Source of the DNA: Domibacillus sp. PGB-M46
GTDB taxonomy: Bacteria > Bacillota > Bacilli > Bacillales > Domibacillaceae
Assembly: GCF_022668875.1 (NCBI RefSeq)
Contig: NZ_JAKGCR010000003.1
Span: 62,001-126,000 of the forward strand
Direction: 5' to 3'
Length of the DNA: 64,000 nucleotides
The notes beneath the pieces were generated by a model. That model made no database searches. It was not told where the DNA came from and was given only the letters and a program-made list of their open reading frames with translations. Positions 8,937 to 17,274 of this stretch are shown in pieces; the first letter of the stretch is position 1; each line of letters begins with the position of its first letter. The position numbers were made by a program, and so were the translations under genes.

Positions 8937-9307
8937 ATGTTAGTCAGCACGTTTGATCCGTTTCATAATCTGGCACTTTCCGCTTCTGTTGCTGCAATTC
9001 CGATTTTATTGTTTTGACCGTCTTAAAGATGAAAGACATTTATGCATCGCTGGTTAATTTATCCATCATTTTATGAAAGCCAAAATATATTTTCCTTCTG
9101 AATGGCCGGGAAATAAAAACAGAAAAGCATTCTGCAGGTGAAGTGATTAAAGCGTGGTCGCCATAGTCCATTGCGATCGCAACGGCTGCAGTTGGCGAAA
9201 CAGGGAATGAAGCTGCGCGGACAAAAATGACGATCAAATACAGCTTCGGCCTGCTGGCATTTATCTGCATCTGGATATTTGTACTCTCACTGGTTTTTCA
9301 AAAATAA
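8937..9307 (+). pseudogene. remnant of L-lactate permease (lctP-like)
   Basis: Starting at ATG 8937, behind CGGAGTCC, the frame reads STFDPFHNLALSASVAAIPI, the N-terminus typical of LctP-type lactate permeases, then hits a stop. A +1 frame continues LTVLKMKDIYASLVNL, as in the second helix region. After a degenerate stretch, the extreme C-terminus is recognisable (SPxSIAIATAAVGETGNEA, then the terminal helix to the stop at 9305-9307), interrupted by one TAG where family members have Gln. About 370 bp remain of a gene normally near 1.6 kb, so a large internal deletion, a frameshift and a nonsense codon have accumulated. It lies just behind ldh, the ancestral operon position. Confidence 0.8.
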
Positions 9308-9313
9308 GATCAA

Positions 9314-9345
9314 TAAAAAAAAGGAGCGGAGCCGCTCCTTTTTAT
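9314..9345. terminator. bidirectional terminator
   Basis: AAGGAGCGG (9321-9329) pairs with CCGCTCCTT (9332-9340), with an A8 tract on the left and T5 on the right. It serves the ldh/lctP-remnant transcript and the convergent FAD oxidoreductase. Confidence 0.85.
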
Positions 9346-10568
9346 TGGTTCTTAAGCAGGGGCCGATCCTGCCGGTACAGGTCTAAATCAGCACTGTGGC
9401 CATCCCGTATATCCTCGGCAATCAGTTTAGCGAGCAACTGGCTGTATACAGTTCCGTTGTCGCCAAAGGCGAATAAAAAGTAGCTGTCCGGGTAATCATC
9501 GTATCGGCCGACAATCGGCAGACCATCGACAGTTCCTCCGTAAAAAGCCGTGGAATAATACTCAGGCTTTACATTCAGGCCCGGAAATAATGTTTCCAGC
9601 TCCTCAATCAGCTTTTTCTTTTTATGCACCAGCTTGCTGTCACGGTCTTCGGGATACGTTGTATTGTCATCGAGACCGCCGATCAAAATCCGGTTATCCG
9701 CTGTTGTCCGCAGATACAAGTAGGGACGGGCGGTTTCCCAAATCAGCGTACGGTTATGCCAGGCGGATAAGTCATCGGCCGGGCTGGTTGTAACGGTATA
9801 GGTGCTTACGAAAGAAGCTTTTTTCTCCTTTTTCACGTCTATTCCATCATATCCCGCTGCGAAAATAACGCGGCGTGCCCGGATCGAGTGTCCCGTTTTT
9901 GTCGACACAACCATGCGTTTTTGCTCACGGTCGTAATGATGGCCATTCACTTCTGTTTCTTCGTAAACCTCAGCGCCTCTTTTTGCTGCCCACTCAAGCA
10001 GGGCATGGGTAAATTTAAATGGGTTCATTTCGCCATCGTCGTAAGAATAAATCGCGGCTTCCCGGCTGAATGGATAGTGAGCTTCAATTTTTTTCTTATC
10101 CCAAAAACCCAGTTTAAAGCCTTGCTGCTTCAGCCATTCATATTCCTTCTTTAAGGGTGAAACGTCTTCTTTGGAGCTGGCGGAGTATAAAGTATCCCGC
10201 CGGCTGAATTCAAAATCGAGGTCGACCGTTTTGGAGGCTTCCTCGATTTCATCAATGGCCTCCTTCAGCAAGCGGGCATGCCGGCTGATATATTCTTCTC
10301 CGAATGTATGAATCAGGTCTGTAAACATTTTTTCGCCTGAATATTGAATCAAGGCCGTATTCGTAATCGTGCTGCCGAAGCCGATTTTTCCTTTTTCTAC
10401 TACCACTACATCCAAACGGTGGGAAGCAAGGTAGTAAGCGCACTGGGCACCAGAACTTCCGCCTCCGATAATTAAGACATCACAGTTAAGATCCTGGTCC
10501 AGAGAAGGATAGGATGGGGCATCAGGGAAAGTGGCTGGCCAGTAATACGTTCCAGAATGTAAGTTCAT
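9342..10568 (-). CDS. FAD-dependent oxidoreductase (D-amino-acid/glycine oxidase-like, DAO fold)
   Basis: A 408-aa flavoprotein of the DAO family. The FAD dinucleotide-binding motif CDVLIIGGGSSGAQCAYYL is near residue 30, followed by VVVVEKGKIGFGSTITNTAL. The C-terminal flavin-contact region reads GTVDGLPIVGRYDDYPDSY and FAFGDNGTVYSQLLAKLI. Enzymes of this type oxidise secondary or primary amines (sarcosine, glycine, glutamylputrescine); the substrate here is unknown. The start is ATG 10568, placed correctly after AGGAGGAAAC; upstream in-frame starts lack an RBS. Transcribed alone between terminators. Confidence 0.85.
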   Translation of the reverse strand: MNLHSGTYYWPATFPDAPSYPSLDQDLNCDVLIIGGGSSGAQCAYYLASHRLDVVVVEKGKIGFGSTITNTALIQYSGEKMFTDLIHTFGEEYISRHARLLKEAIDEIEEASKTVDLDFEFSRRDTLYSASSKEDVSPLKKEYEWLKQQGFKLGFWDKKKIEAHYPFSREAAIYSYDDGEMNPFKFTHALLEWAAKRGAEVYEETEVNGHHYDREQKRMVVSTKTGHSIRARRVIFAAGYDGIDVKKEKKASFVSTYTVTTSPADDLSAWHNRTLIWETARPYLYLRTTADNRILIGGLDDNTTYPEDRDSKLVHKKKKLIEELETLFPGLNVKPEYYSTAFYGGTVDGLPIVGRYDDYPDSYFLFAFGDNGTVYSQLLAKLIAEDIRDGHSADLDLYRQDRPLLKNQ

Positions 10569-10720
10569 TTGTTTCCTCCTGCATGTAAAAAACGATACTC
10601 TTACTATCTCCAACCTGTTTGTACTCATACAAAGGTTTTAGTTTTTCCCGCCTGATATATAATAGGAAAACAGAACAAATGGCAAATATGACAGAAGCGG
10701 GCTTAAAGGAGAAACCAAAA

Positions 10721-10748
10721 AAACCGAACTCCATAGAGAGTTCGGTTT
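10721..10748 (-). terminator. terminator of the SDR gene
   Basis: AAACCGAACTC (10721-10731) and GAGTTCGGTTT (10738-10748) form a perfect stem; T-rich on the minus strand. Confidence 0.8.
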
Positions 10749-10751
10749 TAG

Positions 10752-11852
10752 TTATGATTTTCGTTTAACAGCCGCTAATGCAAGCGTGCCAAGACCGGCG
10801 GCCGCCACGGAAGAAAGCACCGGATGTTTAACGGCTTTTACATAAAAGCTGCCGTTTCGAATCCAGCCTTTATTCGTTCCCCGCTCGTGAAGGCCATAGC
10901 CTGCATGGTATAGAGCGCTTTGATCTTTCTCCGGATTTCTTGACCGCTCGTCGTGCTGGGTCGCATATAAAGTGCGCTCGACCAGCTTGTCCGTTAATCG
11001 CGGTGCCAGCCGTCCGAGCACGGCGAACAGCTTTGCCTGTCCGCCCACATACATATCCCGCTTTGGATGCTCGGCTGCATAAAGAATGGCTTCTGCTACC
11101 GCTTCAGGAGGATACACCATGCCACGGTGAGCGGGCTGTTTGTTTAAGTAGCTGCGTGCATGTTCATTATAAGGTGTGTCAATTCGTCCAGGATGAATGA
11201 GTGTGACAGAAACGGGTGCTTTTTCTTTCTCCAGCTCCATCCGAATGTTTTCTGTCCAGCCGTGCAGGGCGAACTTGGCAGAAGCATAAGTCGACTGCAG
11301 GACGGTCCCGCGATCACCAAACAGGCTTCCCACATTAATTAACGCACCTGGAACGCCTCTTTCTTTGAAATGGCAGACAGCCGCCCGTGTACCATAGACA
11401 ACGCTCCAAAAGTTCGTATCAAACATTTTTTTCATATCCTCAATGCTTACATCGGTTGCGTGGCCAAAAATCGAAACACCTGCATTGTTTACCCACGTGT
11501 CAAAGCGGCCGAATTCCTTGATAGCCGTGTCAGCAATACGATTTACATCTTCCTCATGTCCAACATCTGCTCTTACCCATATCGCTTCATGACCTTTCTG
11601 GCGAAGCTCTTCTGTCAGCTGCTTTAGAGCATGCCCGTTTCGGGCTGCGAGGACAACCTTCGCGCCTTTGGAAGCAGCCATCCTTGCTGTCACAAGGCCG
11701 ATCCCGCTTGAAGCGCCTGTAATGACGATCACTTGATCCTTTAACTTTTTCAAGGAAAGCTCGGTGAAGGGGCGCCCGGGCTCAAGTTCATGTGCGAGCA
11801 CTTTATTCGAGTCGTTGAGCTGACTGCTTTGGCTGGTTTGGTTTTCATTCAA
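10752..11852 (-). CDS. SDR-family oxidoreductase with C-terminal extension
   Basis: A short-chain dehydrogenase of 366 aa, longer than the usual 250. The cofactor motif TGASSGIGLVTARMA is near 45-60, NNAG near 125, the catalytic Ser region INVGSLFG near 170 and the YASAK Tyr/Lys pair near 188. The last ~100 residues (after MYVGGQAKLFAVLGR) contain a hydrophobic segment (VLSSVAAAGLGTLALAAV) that may tether it to the membrane. The start is a TTG at 11852 spaced 8 nt after GGGAGGG. Substrate is not predictable. Monocistronic. Confidence 0.85.
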   Translation of the reverse strand: MNENQTSQSSQLNDSNKVLAHELEPGRPFTELSLKKLKDQVIVITGASSGIGLVTARMAASKGAKVVLAARNGHALKQLTEELRQKGHEAIWVRADVGHEEDVNRIADTAIKEFGRFDTWVNNAGVSIFGHATDVSIEDMKKMFDTNFWSVVYGTRAAVCHFKERGVPGALINVGSLFGDRGTVLQSTYASAKFALHGWTENIRMELEKEKAPVSVTLIHPGRIDTPYNEHARSYLNKQPAHRGMVYPPEAVAEAILYAAEHPKRDMYVGGQAKLFAVLGRLAPRLTDKLVERTLYATQHDERSRNPEKDQSALYHAGYGLHERGTNKGWIRNGSFYVKAVKHPVLSSVAAAGLGTLALAAVKRKS

Positions 11853-11942
11853 AGTAAGTCCCTCCCTGGAAATAAGGCTTGCTTTTTTATTCTACCCGCT
11901 CATGTTGCTTCTAACCATTTCCAGCGGAAGGATGAGAGAGCA

Positions 11943-11996
11943 TAAAAAAACAGCCCGGCCTGCAGCGTTTGAGCTGCAGGGACAGGCTGTTTTTAC
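11943..11996 (-). terminator. terminator of the amino-acid permease gene
   Basis: AAAACAGCC...CCTGCAG and CTGCAGG...GGCTGTTTTT form a two-part stem with a T-run in minus orientation. Confidence 0.8.
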
Positions 11997-12009
11997 ATAT
12001 TATATATGC

Positions 12010-13401
12010 TTATTTCGTGTTCAATGTGCTGTGTTTGCGGCCATAAGCGAAATAAATCAACAGGCCGATGATAAACCAGATGCCGCATGCGATCCATGTA
12101 AGTCCGGAAAGCTGGGACATAAGGAACAAGCATAAGAAGAAAGAAATAATTGGCAATGCCGGGAAGAATGGCACTTTAAAGCCGCCGGTTGGAATGCTTT
12201 TGTCTTTTCTCAAGTACAAAATACCGAGTGAAACGATCGTGAACGCAACAAGCGTACCCATGTTGACAAGCTCCGCCAGTTTAGAAAGCGGTGTAACGCC
12301 TGCACAAAACGCGATGATAATCGCAAAAAACCATGTATTTTTCACTGGTGTTTTGGTAGTTGGATCGACTTCAGAAAGCATTTTCGGCAGCAAGCCGTCG
12401 CGGCTGAACGCATAAAGAAGACGCGTTCCGCCATACATCATCACAAGGATAACAGTAATCATCCCGATAACAGCACCGAGTGAAATCACGCCGGCTGCCC
12501 AGTCCTGGTTGACAAGCTGCATGGCAAAGCTGACCGGGTCACTTACATTTAACGTCGTATAAGGCGTCATGCCTGTCAGGACAAGTGAAACGGATACGTA
12601 AAGCAGTGTACAAACGAACAGGGAACCAATAATCCCGATTGGCATGTTCCGCTGCGGATTTTTCACTTCTTCCGCTGCTGACGATACCGCATCGAATCCT
12701 AGATACGCAAAGAACACGAGTGCAGCGCCGGTCATAATGCCGCCCACACCAAATGGCATAAACGGCTGCCAGTTTGCCGGTTCTACATAAAACACGCCGA
12801 CAACGATAAACAGCAAAATAACCGCTACTTTAACGAATACCATCATCTGATTTAAGCGGGCAGATTCTTTCACACCCCGCGACAACAGAAGGGCAATAAT
12901 GAAAATAATTGCCACGGCTGGAACGTTTACGTACGTTCCTTCTGCCGGATTAAAGGAACCTGAAATCGCTTTTGGCAAATGAATATTAAATCCTTCTAAA
13001 AGCGTGGAGAAGTAAGCAGACCAGCCGGTTGCGACCGCCGCCACAGCCAATCCATACTCTAATACTAATGCCCAGCCGACAAGCCAGGCGACCAATTCTC
13101 CAAAGACGATATAGCTATATGTGTACGCACTGCCCGTTACGGGTACAGCCGAAGCAAATTCTGAGTAGCACATAGCTGCCAAAGCACAAACAACTGCAGC
13201 AACGACAAAGGAAAAGACGATAGCCGGTCCAGCATGGGTAGCAGCTACTGTTCCAGGAAGGATAAAGATTCCCGTTCCCACGATAGCACCTATACCCATT
13301 AACGTCAGATCAAACGCTCCAAGCGTCTGCTGAAGCTGTCCGGAGCCATTTTTCCCTAACAACGATTCGACACTTTTCTTTCTAAATACTGTATTTTTCA
13401 C
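12010..13401 (-). CDS. APC-family amino-acid permease (YfnA/cationic amino-acid transporter type)
   Basis: A 463-aa, 12-helix amino acid-polyamine-organocation transporter. The N-terminal half holds the substrate-binding signature GIGAIVGTGIFILPGTVAA and the AALCYSEFA-like segment (MCYSEFASAVPVTGSAYTY); AFLGFDAVSSAAEEVKNPQRNMP is typical of the CAT/YfnA branch. Substrate is probably a neutral or cationic amino acid. The start is GTG after GAGGG. Two direct copies of CTTACTATTT (minus strand, 13476-13503, 18-bp period) lie upstream and could be an operator. Monocistronic. Confidence 0.88.
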   Translation of the reverse strand: MKNTVFRKKSVESLLGKNGSGQLQQTLGAFDLTLMGIGAIVGTGIFILPGTVAATHAGPAIVFSFVVAAVVCALAAMCYSEFASAVPVTGSAYTYSYIVFGELVAWLVGWALVLEYGLAVAAVATGWSAYFSTLLEGFNIHLPKAISGSFNPAEGTYVNVPAVAIIFIIALLLSRGVKESARLNQMMVFVKVAVILLFIVVGVFYVEPANWQPFMPFGVGGIMTGAALVFFAYLGFDAVSSAAEEVKNPQRNMPIGIIGSLFVCTLLYVSVSLVLTGMTPYTTLNVSDPVSFAMQLVNQDWAAGVISLGAVIGMITVILVMMYGGTRLLYAFSRDGLLPKMLSEVDPTTKTPVKNTWFFAIIIAFCAGVTPLSKLAELVNMGTLVAFTIVSLGILYLRKDKSIPTGGFKVPFFPALPIISFFLCLFLMSQLSGLTWIACGIWFIIGLLIYFAYGRKHSTLNTK

Positions 13402-13603
13402 GCTTAACCCTCATTCTTTCTACAAACATGTAAAGATTCTAACGGTTTCTGTCGTACAGGTCAACAGCTTTTTTTAAATAGTAAGATATTTTCAAATAGT
13501 AAGCGTCTTCAATTTTTCAAACAAGCGAAAAAGTCTGTTTTTGTCGGAATTTGTCAAAATTTTATACCCGGCTCAGCCGCATGCTGGAGAGTAGTGCATG
13601 TGG

Positions 13604-13609
13604 TATAAT
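13604..13609 (+). promoter_or_regulatory. extended -10 promoter before the Fic pair
   Basis: TGGTATAAT (TGn plus consensus TATAAT). No good -35 at 16-18 bp, as expected for an extended -10. It implies that translation of the small ORF begins at 13629 or 13647. Confidence 0.5.
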
Positions 13610-13628
13610 AGAAGGAAATAAACTGGAT

Positions 13629-13820
13629 ATGGCAGGTTGTGAAAAAGTGAAAAAGCTAAGCGCAACATCAAAGGAATTTAACCGCATTTTAAAAAACTTG
13701 TCTCTTGAAAACTTAGAGCTGAGCAAACATCTGCAGGAAAGGGCTCTTCAGCTGGTCAATTCAAAAAAAGACATTACAAGTGAAGCGGTCAAGGAACAAT
13801 TTCATGGGAAAGTACTTTGA
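13629..13820 (+). CDS. small ORF upstream of and overlapping fic, putative antitoxin
   Basis: A 63-aa helical, charged protein with no recognised domain (sequence includes SATSKEFNRILKNL and ends KEQFHGKVL). The frame is open further upstream (to TTG 13551, ATG 13581), where it would encode SSACGIIEGN, reminiscent of the (S/T)xxxEG/N inhibitory motif of Fic antitoxins. However, that stretch contains the best promoter, so I prefer ATG 13629 or GTG 13647. It overlaps the fic start by 17 nt, the usual arrangement of an antitoxin translated before its toxin. Role inferred from position only. Confidence 0.5.
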   Translation: MAGCEKVKKLSATSKEFNRILKNLSLENLELSKHLQERALQLVNSKKDITSEAVKEQFHGKVL

Positions 13821-14385
13821 CGGGCTCAATGACGAGTATCTGCTTCAAAACAATGTAATCGGCGCAAGAACGCTGGAGGAACTGAGCAGGGCCGAGGCTT
13901 TTGCGTTTACGGTACGCGCTGCTCAAATGGAAAGAGGCGGCTTCGTCCTGAAGCACTTTACGGAAGAGGAATTTAAGCAGCTTCATCATTTCCTGTTTCA
14001 AGATGTTTATCCGTTTGCCGGCGTATACCGGAACGTGAACATTTCAAAAGGAACGACGGTTTTTTGCCATGCTTCTTACCTGGGCAGCATGGCCGCTCAC
14101 ATTTTCAATGAGTTAACGAATGATTCGCTGCAGGGGCTGACGACGGTCCAGGCGGCCAAACGTCTCGCTTATTACAAGGCCGAGTTAAACATGCTGCATC
14201 CGTTCCGCGAGGGAAATGGCCGGACGGCCCGCATTTTTTTATTTCATTATGCAAAGTGTTTCGGCTTCGAATGGGCTTACGAAAAGCTTGACTATGATGA
14301 ATATATGCAGGCGATGATCCAGTCGGTAACCGATTCATCAGGCCTGGAATCAATTTTTGAAAAAACGCTTGCCCGTATAAAATAA
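13804..14385 (+). CDS. Fic/DOC-family adenylyltransferase
   Basis: A 193-aa Fic-domain protein expected to transfer AMP (or another phosphate-containing group) to a target protein. The catalytic loop LHPFREGNGRTARIF matches HxFx(D/E)GNGRxxR exactly, so it should be active. VYPFAGVYRNVNISKG (flap region) lies upstream as usual. No (S/T)xxxE(G/N) inhibitory helix is evident within it, so it is not self-inhibited in the class II/III manner; inhibition would come from a partner (class I). The start is ATG 13804, seven nt after AAGGAA; the GTG at 13780 has no RBS. Confidence 0.88.
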   Translation: MGKYFDGLNDEYLLQNNVIGARTLEELSRAEAFAFTVRAAQMERGGFVLKHFTEEEFKQLHHFLFQDVYPFAGVYRNVNISKGTTVFCHASYLGSMAAHIFNELTNDSLQGLTTVQAAKRLAYYKAELNMLHPFREGNGRTARIFLFHYAKCFGFEWAYEKLDYDEYMQAMIQSVTDSSGLESIFEKTLARIK

Positions 14386-14392
14386 ACGGCAA

Positions 14393-14420
14393 AAAAGCAG
14401 ACCCGGCCGGGTCTGCTTTT
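14393..14420 (+). terminator. terminator after fic
   Basis: AAAAGCAGACCCGG and CCGGGTCTGCTTTT are perfectly self-complementary. Confidence 0.8.
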
Positions 14421-14436
14421 GTTGATGAAAGAATGG

Positions 14437-14470
14437 AAAAATCCTGCTCTGATTTTCAGAGCAGGATTTT
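14437..14470 (-). terminator. terminator after the bceB-like gene
   Basis: AAAATCCTGCTCTG (14437-14450/1) pairs with CAGAGCAGGATTTT (14457-14470). Confidence 0.8.
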
Positions 14471-14476
14471 ATGATA

Positions 14477-16414
14477 TTAAAGCGCGTCTTTGATGACTTT
14501 CTTGCTATAGAGAACAGACAGAATACCAAATACTGAGTAAAGCACCGTATATAAAAGCATCACAATAAGCATCGGTGTCCACAGCTCGCCGCCGAAGAAA
14601 AACCAGCCGGACTGCACAGCAAAGTAGCTGTGTAAAAGGCCAATCAAAAGCGGAATGCCGAAGCTGAAAAACTGCTTGATGCGGATCCCCTGCACAAGGT
14701 CACCGCGCGTAAAGCCAAGCTTGCGTAAAATGGTGTAGCTGCCCCGTTCTTCTTCGCTTTCATCCATTTGCTTAAAGTATAAAATACAGCCGGAGGTCAC
14801 GAGAAACGTTAAGCCCAGAAAGCCAACGATAAACATCATCAGCCCCATATTTTGTTTTTGGTTCTCGGCTGTCTGTGACTGGGAAAGCCCTGTGCCGAAA
14901 TATCCTTGAGAGAATACGTCATTCGCTTTGTCCAGCTGCGATTCGTCGGTTACATCCAGTCCAATATAAAGAGAAGTACCATACTGAAGAGATGGATCGG
15001 CGTCCTGCTTTAAGCGGTTAAATACCGTATCATCCACCACTGCAGTCGGCAGGCCGCCGCTTGTAAAGGTGTACGGAAGCAGGAAGTCCCGCTCAAGGCC
15101 GATATAGTCTTGCGGAATGGCTTCTGTTTTGCCAAGCAGCTCAATCGAACCGGAATCTTCAAGCGGCATTACCTTGCTGAGCATATCTACATAGCCGGAA
15201 AAAAGAGTGTCATTTGGTGACAAATTCATGCCTTTTACACTTTTATCGCTAATGATGGGCATTTGCATTCTATCCGCGTCAAACGTTGCTTCATCAAGCT
15301 CCGAACTGACAATATCAGACGTATTCACTACCGCTTGTACAACCTCGATCCGTTTTTCTTCATAAGCAATATTTTCCTTATCAAACGCCTGCTTCAGCTT
15401 TGCGGCCTCCTGGTCATTCGGCACGACAAAATCATTCGGCACCTGCTGCTGGGCTGATTTTTCCGCCGAGTAGTACGATATGTAGCTGAGTGACAGCAGG
15501 CCAATCGCCAGTGCGGACAACGTGGTAATAACCGTCAGCATCAATGCATTTGATTTCATTCGAAACATAATAGAAGAAAGAGAAAGTATATCTTTTACAG
15601 TTAAATAACCATTTTTTCGTTTGCGAATGAGGTGAAACAAAAAACGAACCGATCCTTTGTAGAATAAATAGGTTCCGATAATGACCGAAGCAAGAATAAA
15701 CGCCATTGCTCCAAACAGCTCGTTCATAGTGGTGAAATCACCACCGAACAATTTGGAGGAAACAAAATAGCCGGTTGCAATTAAAACGATGCCGAGCAGC
15801 CCGATGCAAATCTCCCAAATGGAAATCCGCTTCCCTTTTTCTTCTCGTGTGCCCACCACCCGGAAAAGAGACAAAATATTTTGCCGCTTAATAAATAGTC
15901 CATTCACTGCCTGAATACACAGATAAATCAGTGTGAATACAGCTAGCGTCTGCACAAGCGCCTGTGATGAAAAAGACAGAGAAGCTATTTTATCAACACC
16001 GGTTACTTTAAACAAAATCATGGTAACCAGCTTTGAAGCGGCAAAGCCGACAAACAAGCCGATGATAAGAGAGCCGAAATACAAAAGCAGGTTTTCAACG
16101 CTTAACAGCTTAAAAATCTGTCCTTTCGTCATGCCGATCAGCTGAAGCAGGCCGATTTCTTTGCTGCGGCGTTTTATAAAAATAGAATTGGCATACAAAA
16201 GAAAAACGGTCACGATCGCAATCAACAAAATAGAAGCAGTCCGAATGGCAGCCGTACCTTTAATGCTGCCTGATGCTTCATCCATTGCCGGGTCGTATTG
16301 AAGAGTGACAAATGCAAAGTAAAGCGCGGCACTGAACACAAGCGCAAATACATATAAATAGTAGTTTTTTAAGTTCTTTTTTAAATTTCGGACCATCAAT
16401 CCATTAATGCTCAT
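14477..16414 (-). CDS. BceB-type ABC transporter permease
   Basis: A 645-aa FtsX/MacB-fold permease of the BceAB class, which senses and frees the cell-wall lipid carrier from peptide antibiotics such as bacitracin. Ten predicted helices and the large extracellular domain between helices 7 and 8 (about residues 310-510) give the typical layout; the N-terminus ([28 protein letters not shown]) is characteristic. Its ATG overlaps the end of the ATPase gene by 11 nt. It follows regulator, kinase and ATPase genes in the canonical order R-S-A-B, so it likely forms the sensory complex with the kinase. Confidence 0.92.
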   Translation of the reverse strand: MSINGLMVRNLKKNLKNYYLYVFALVFSAALYFAFVTLQYDPAMDEASGSIKGTAAIRTASILLIAIVTVFLLYANSIFIKRRSKEIGLLQLIGMTKGQIFKLLSVENLLLYFGSLIIGLFVGFAASKLVTMILFKVTGVDKIASLSFSSQALVQTLAVFTLIYLCIQAVNGLFIKRQNILSLFRVVGTREEKGKRISIWEICIGLLGIVLIATGYFVSSKLFGGDFTTMNELFGAMAFILASVIIGTYLFYKGSVRFLFHLIRKRKNGYLTVKDILSLSSIMFRMKSNALMLTVITTLSALAIGLLSLSYISYYSAEKSAQQQVPNDFVVPNDQEAAKLKQAFDKENIAYEEKRIEVVQAVVNTSDIVSSELDEATFDADRMQMPIISDKSVKGMNLSPNDTLFSGYVDMLSKVMPLEDSGSIELLGKTEAIPQDYIGLERDFLLPYTFTSGGLPTAVVDDTVFNRLKQDADPSLQYGTSLYIGLDVTDESQLDKANDVFSQGYFGTGLSQSQTAENQKQNMGLMMFIVGFLGLTFLVTSGCILYFKQMDESEEERGSYTILRKLGFTRGDLVQGIRIKQFFSFGIPLLIGLLHSYFAVQSGWFFFGGELWTPMLIVMLLYTVLYSVFGILSVLYSKKVIKDAL

Positions 16415-17165
16415 GATGCACCCCGCTCAGTAAACCCTGTGTTTTCATGATGTCCTGGAAAAAATCCTGCCTCGATTGATTTCCTTTATTAAGCTGGGTA
16501 TACATTTGTCCGTCTTTAATAAAAATAACCCGGCTTCCGAAGCTTGCCGCCGTCGGGTCATGAGTGACCATCATAATGGTCGCCGTGCGCCGTTTGTTTA
16601 AGGCTGTTAACTTGTTCAGCAGGTCAGAGGCTGATTTGGAATCAAGTGCCCCGGTTGGCTCATCGGCAAAAATCATACTTGGCTCATGAATAAACGCCCG
16701 CGCGGCAGATGTTCTTTGTTTTTGACCGCCGGAAATTTCATTGGGGTACTTATCACGGATTTCATAAATGCCGAGTTCATCAGCGATCACATGAAACCGT
16801 TCTGCTGCTTCGCTCTGGCCGGTTTTAGCAATGGTCAGCGGAAGCAGAATGTTTTCTTTTACAGTAAGTGTGTCGAGCAGGTTGTAATCCTGGAAAATAA
16901 ATCCAAGGTGGTTTTTACGGAACTCGGCCAGCTTTTTTTCTTTCATGGCTGTCATTTCATGGCCGTCAATCCAGATCGTTCCCTGGCTTGCCTGGTCAAT
17001 GGAGGACAGGACATTTAAAAGCGTTGTTTTACCAGAACCGGATGCACCCATAATGCTGACGAACTCGCCTTTTTCCACATTCATATCAATGCCTTTCAAC
17101 ACTTCCTGGCGATTAAATTTGTTTCCATAGCTTTTGCGAAGCTTCGCCGCTTTTAACATACTCAT
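16404..17165 (-). CDS. BceA-type ABC transporter ATP-binding protein
   Basis: ATPase of the peptide-antibiotic resistance transporter, 253 aa. Walker [19 protein letters not shown] (about 41-58), Q-loop [13 protein letters not shown], signature [13 protein letters not shown] and Walker [13 protein letters not shown] are all intact. The start is ATG 17165 after AAGGAAG; the ORF is open further upstream but without an RBS. A candidate promoter (minus-strand TACAAT at 17195-17200, weak -35) and an inverted repeat at 17247-17274 lie just upstream, so bceAB may have its own inducible promoter. Confidence 0.94.
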   Translation of the reverse strand: MSMLKAAKLRKSYGNKFNRQEVLKGIDMNVEKGEFVSIMGASGSGKTTLLNVLSSIDQASQGTIWIDGHEMTAMKEKKLAEFRKNHLGFIFQDYNLLDTLTVKENILLPLTIAKTGQSEAAERFHVIADELGIYEIRDKYPNEISGGQKQRTSAARAFIHEPSMIFADEPTGALDSKSASDLLNKLTALNKRRTATIMMVTHDPTAASFGSRVIFIKDGQMYTQLNKGNQSRQDFFQDIMKTQGLLSGVHHEH

Positions 17166-17194
17166 ATGATTCACTTCCTTTAATTGATACATTT

Positions 17195-17200
17195 ATTGTA
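17195..17200 (-). promoter_or_regulatory. candidate -10 of the bceAB promoter
   Basis: TACAAT on the minus strand, with no good -35 (GGACTT at 17 bp). A weak -35 with an upstream inverted repeat is the usual form of a BceR-activated promoter. Confidence 0.45.
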
Positions 17201-17246
17201 AAAAGAGGAGAAGAGAAAGTCCTTTCATTTGGCGAACAAAAAGCAA

Positions 17247-17274
17247 AAGCATGTGACGTTTTCGTCACATGCTT
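17247..17274 (-). promoter_or_regulatory. inverted repeat: terminator of bceRS and/or BceR-type operator
   Basis: AAGCATGTGACG-TTTT-CGTCACATGCTT, a perfect 12-bp repeat around 4 bp, overlapping the kinase stop codon. On the minus strand it is followed by TTTTGCTTTTTG, so it can terminate bceRS. Its core (GTGACG-N4-CGTCAC) also has the inverted-repeat-with-4-bp-spacer geometry of sites bound by BceR-like regulators and lies upstream of the bceA promoter. Confidence 0.6.

Noticed and set aside
13551-13628. N-terminal extension of the small ORF upstream of fic, with an EGN motif
   Set aside because: No RBS at TTG 13551 or ATG 13581, and the stretch contains the TGGTATAAT promoter. Kept as a possibility only.
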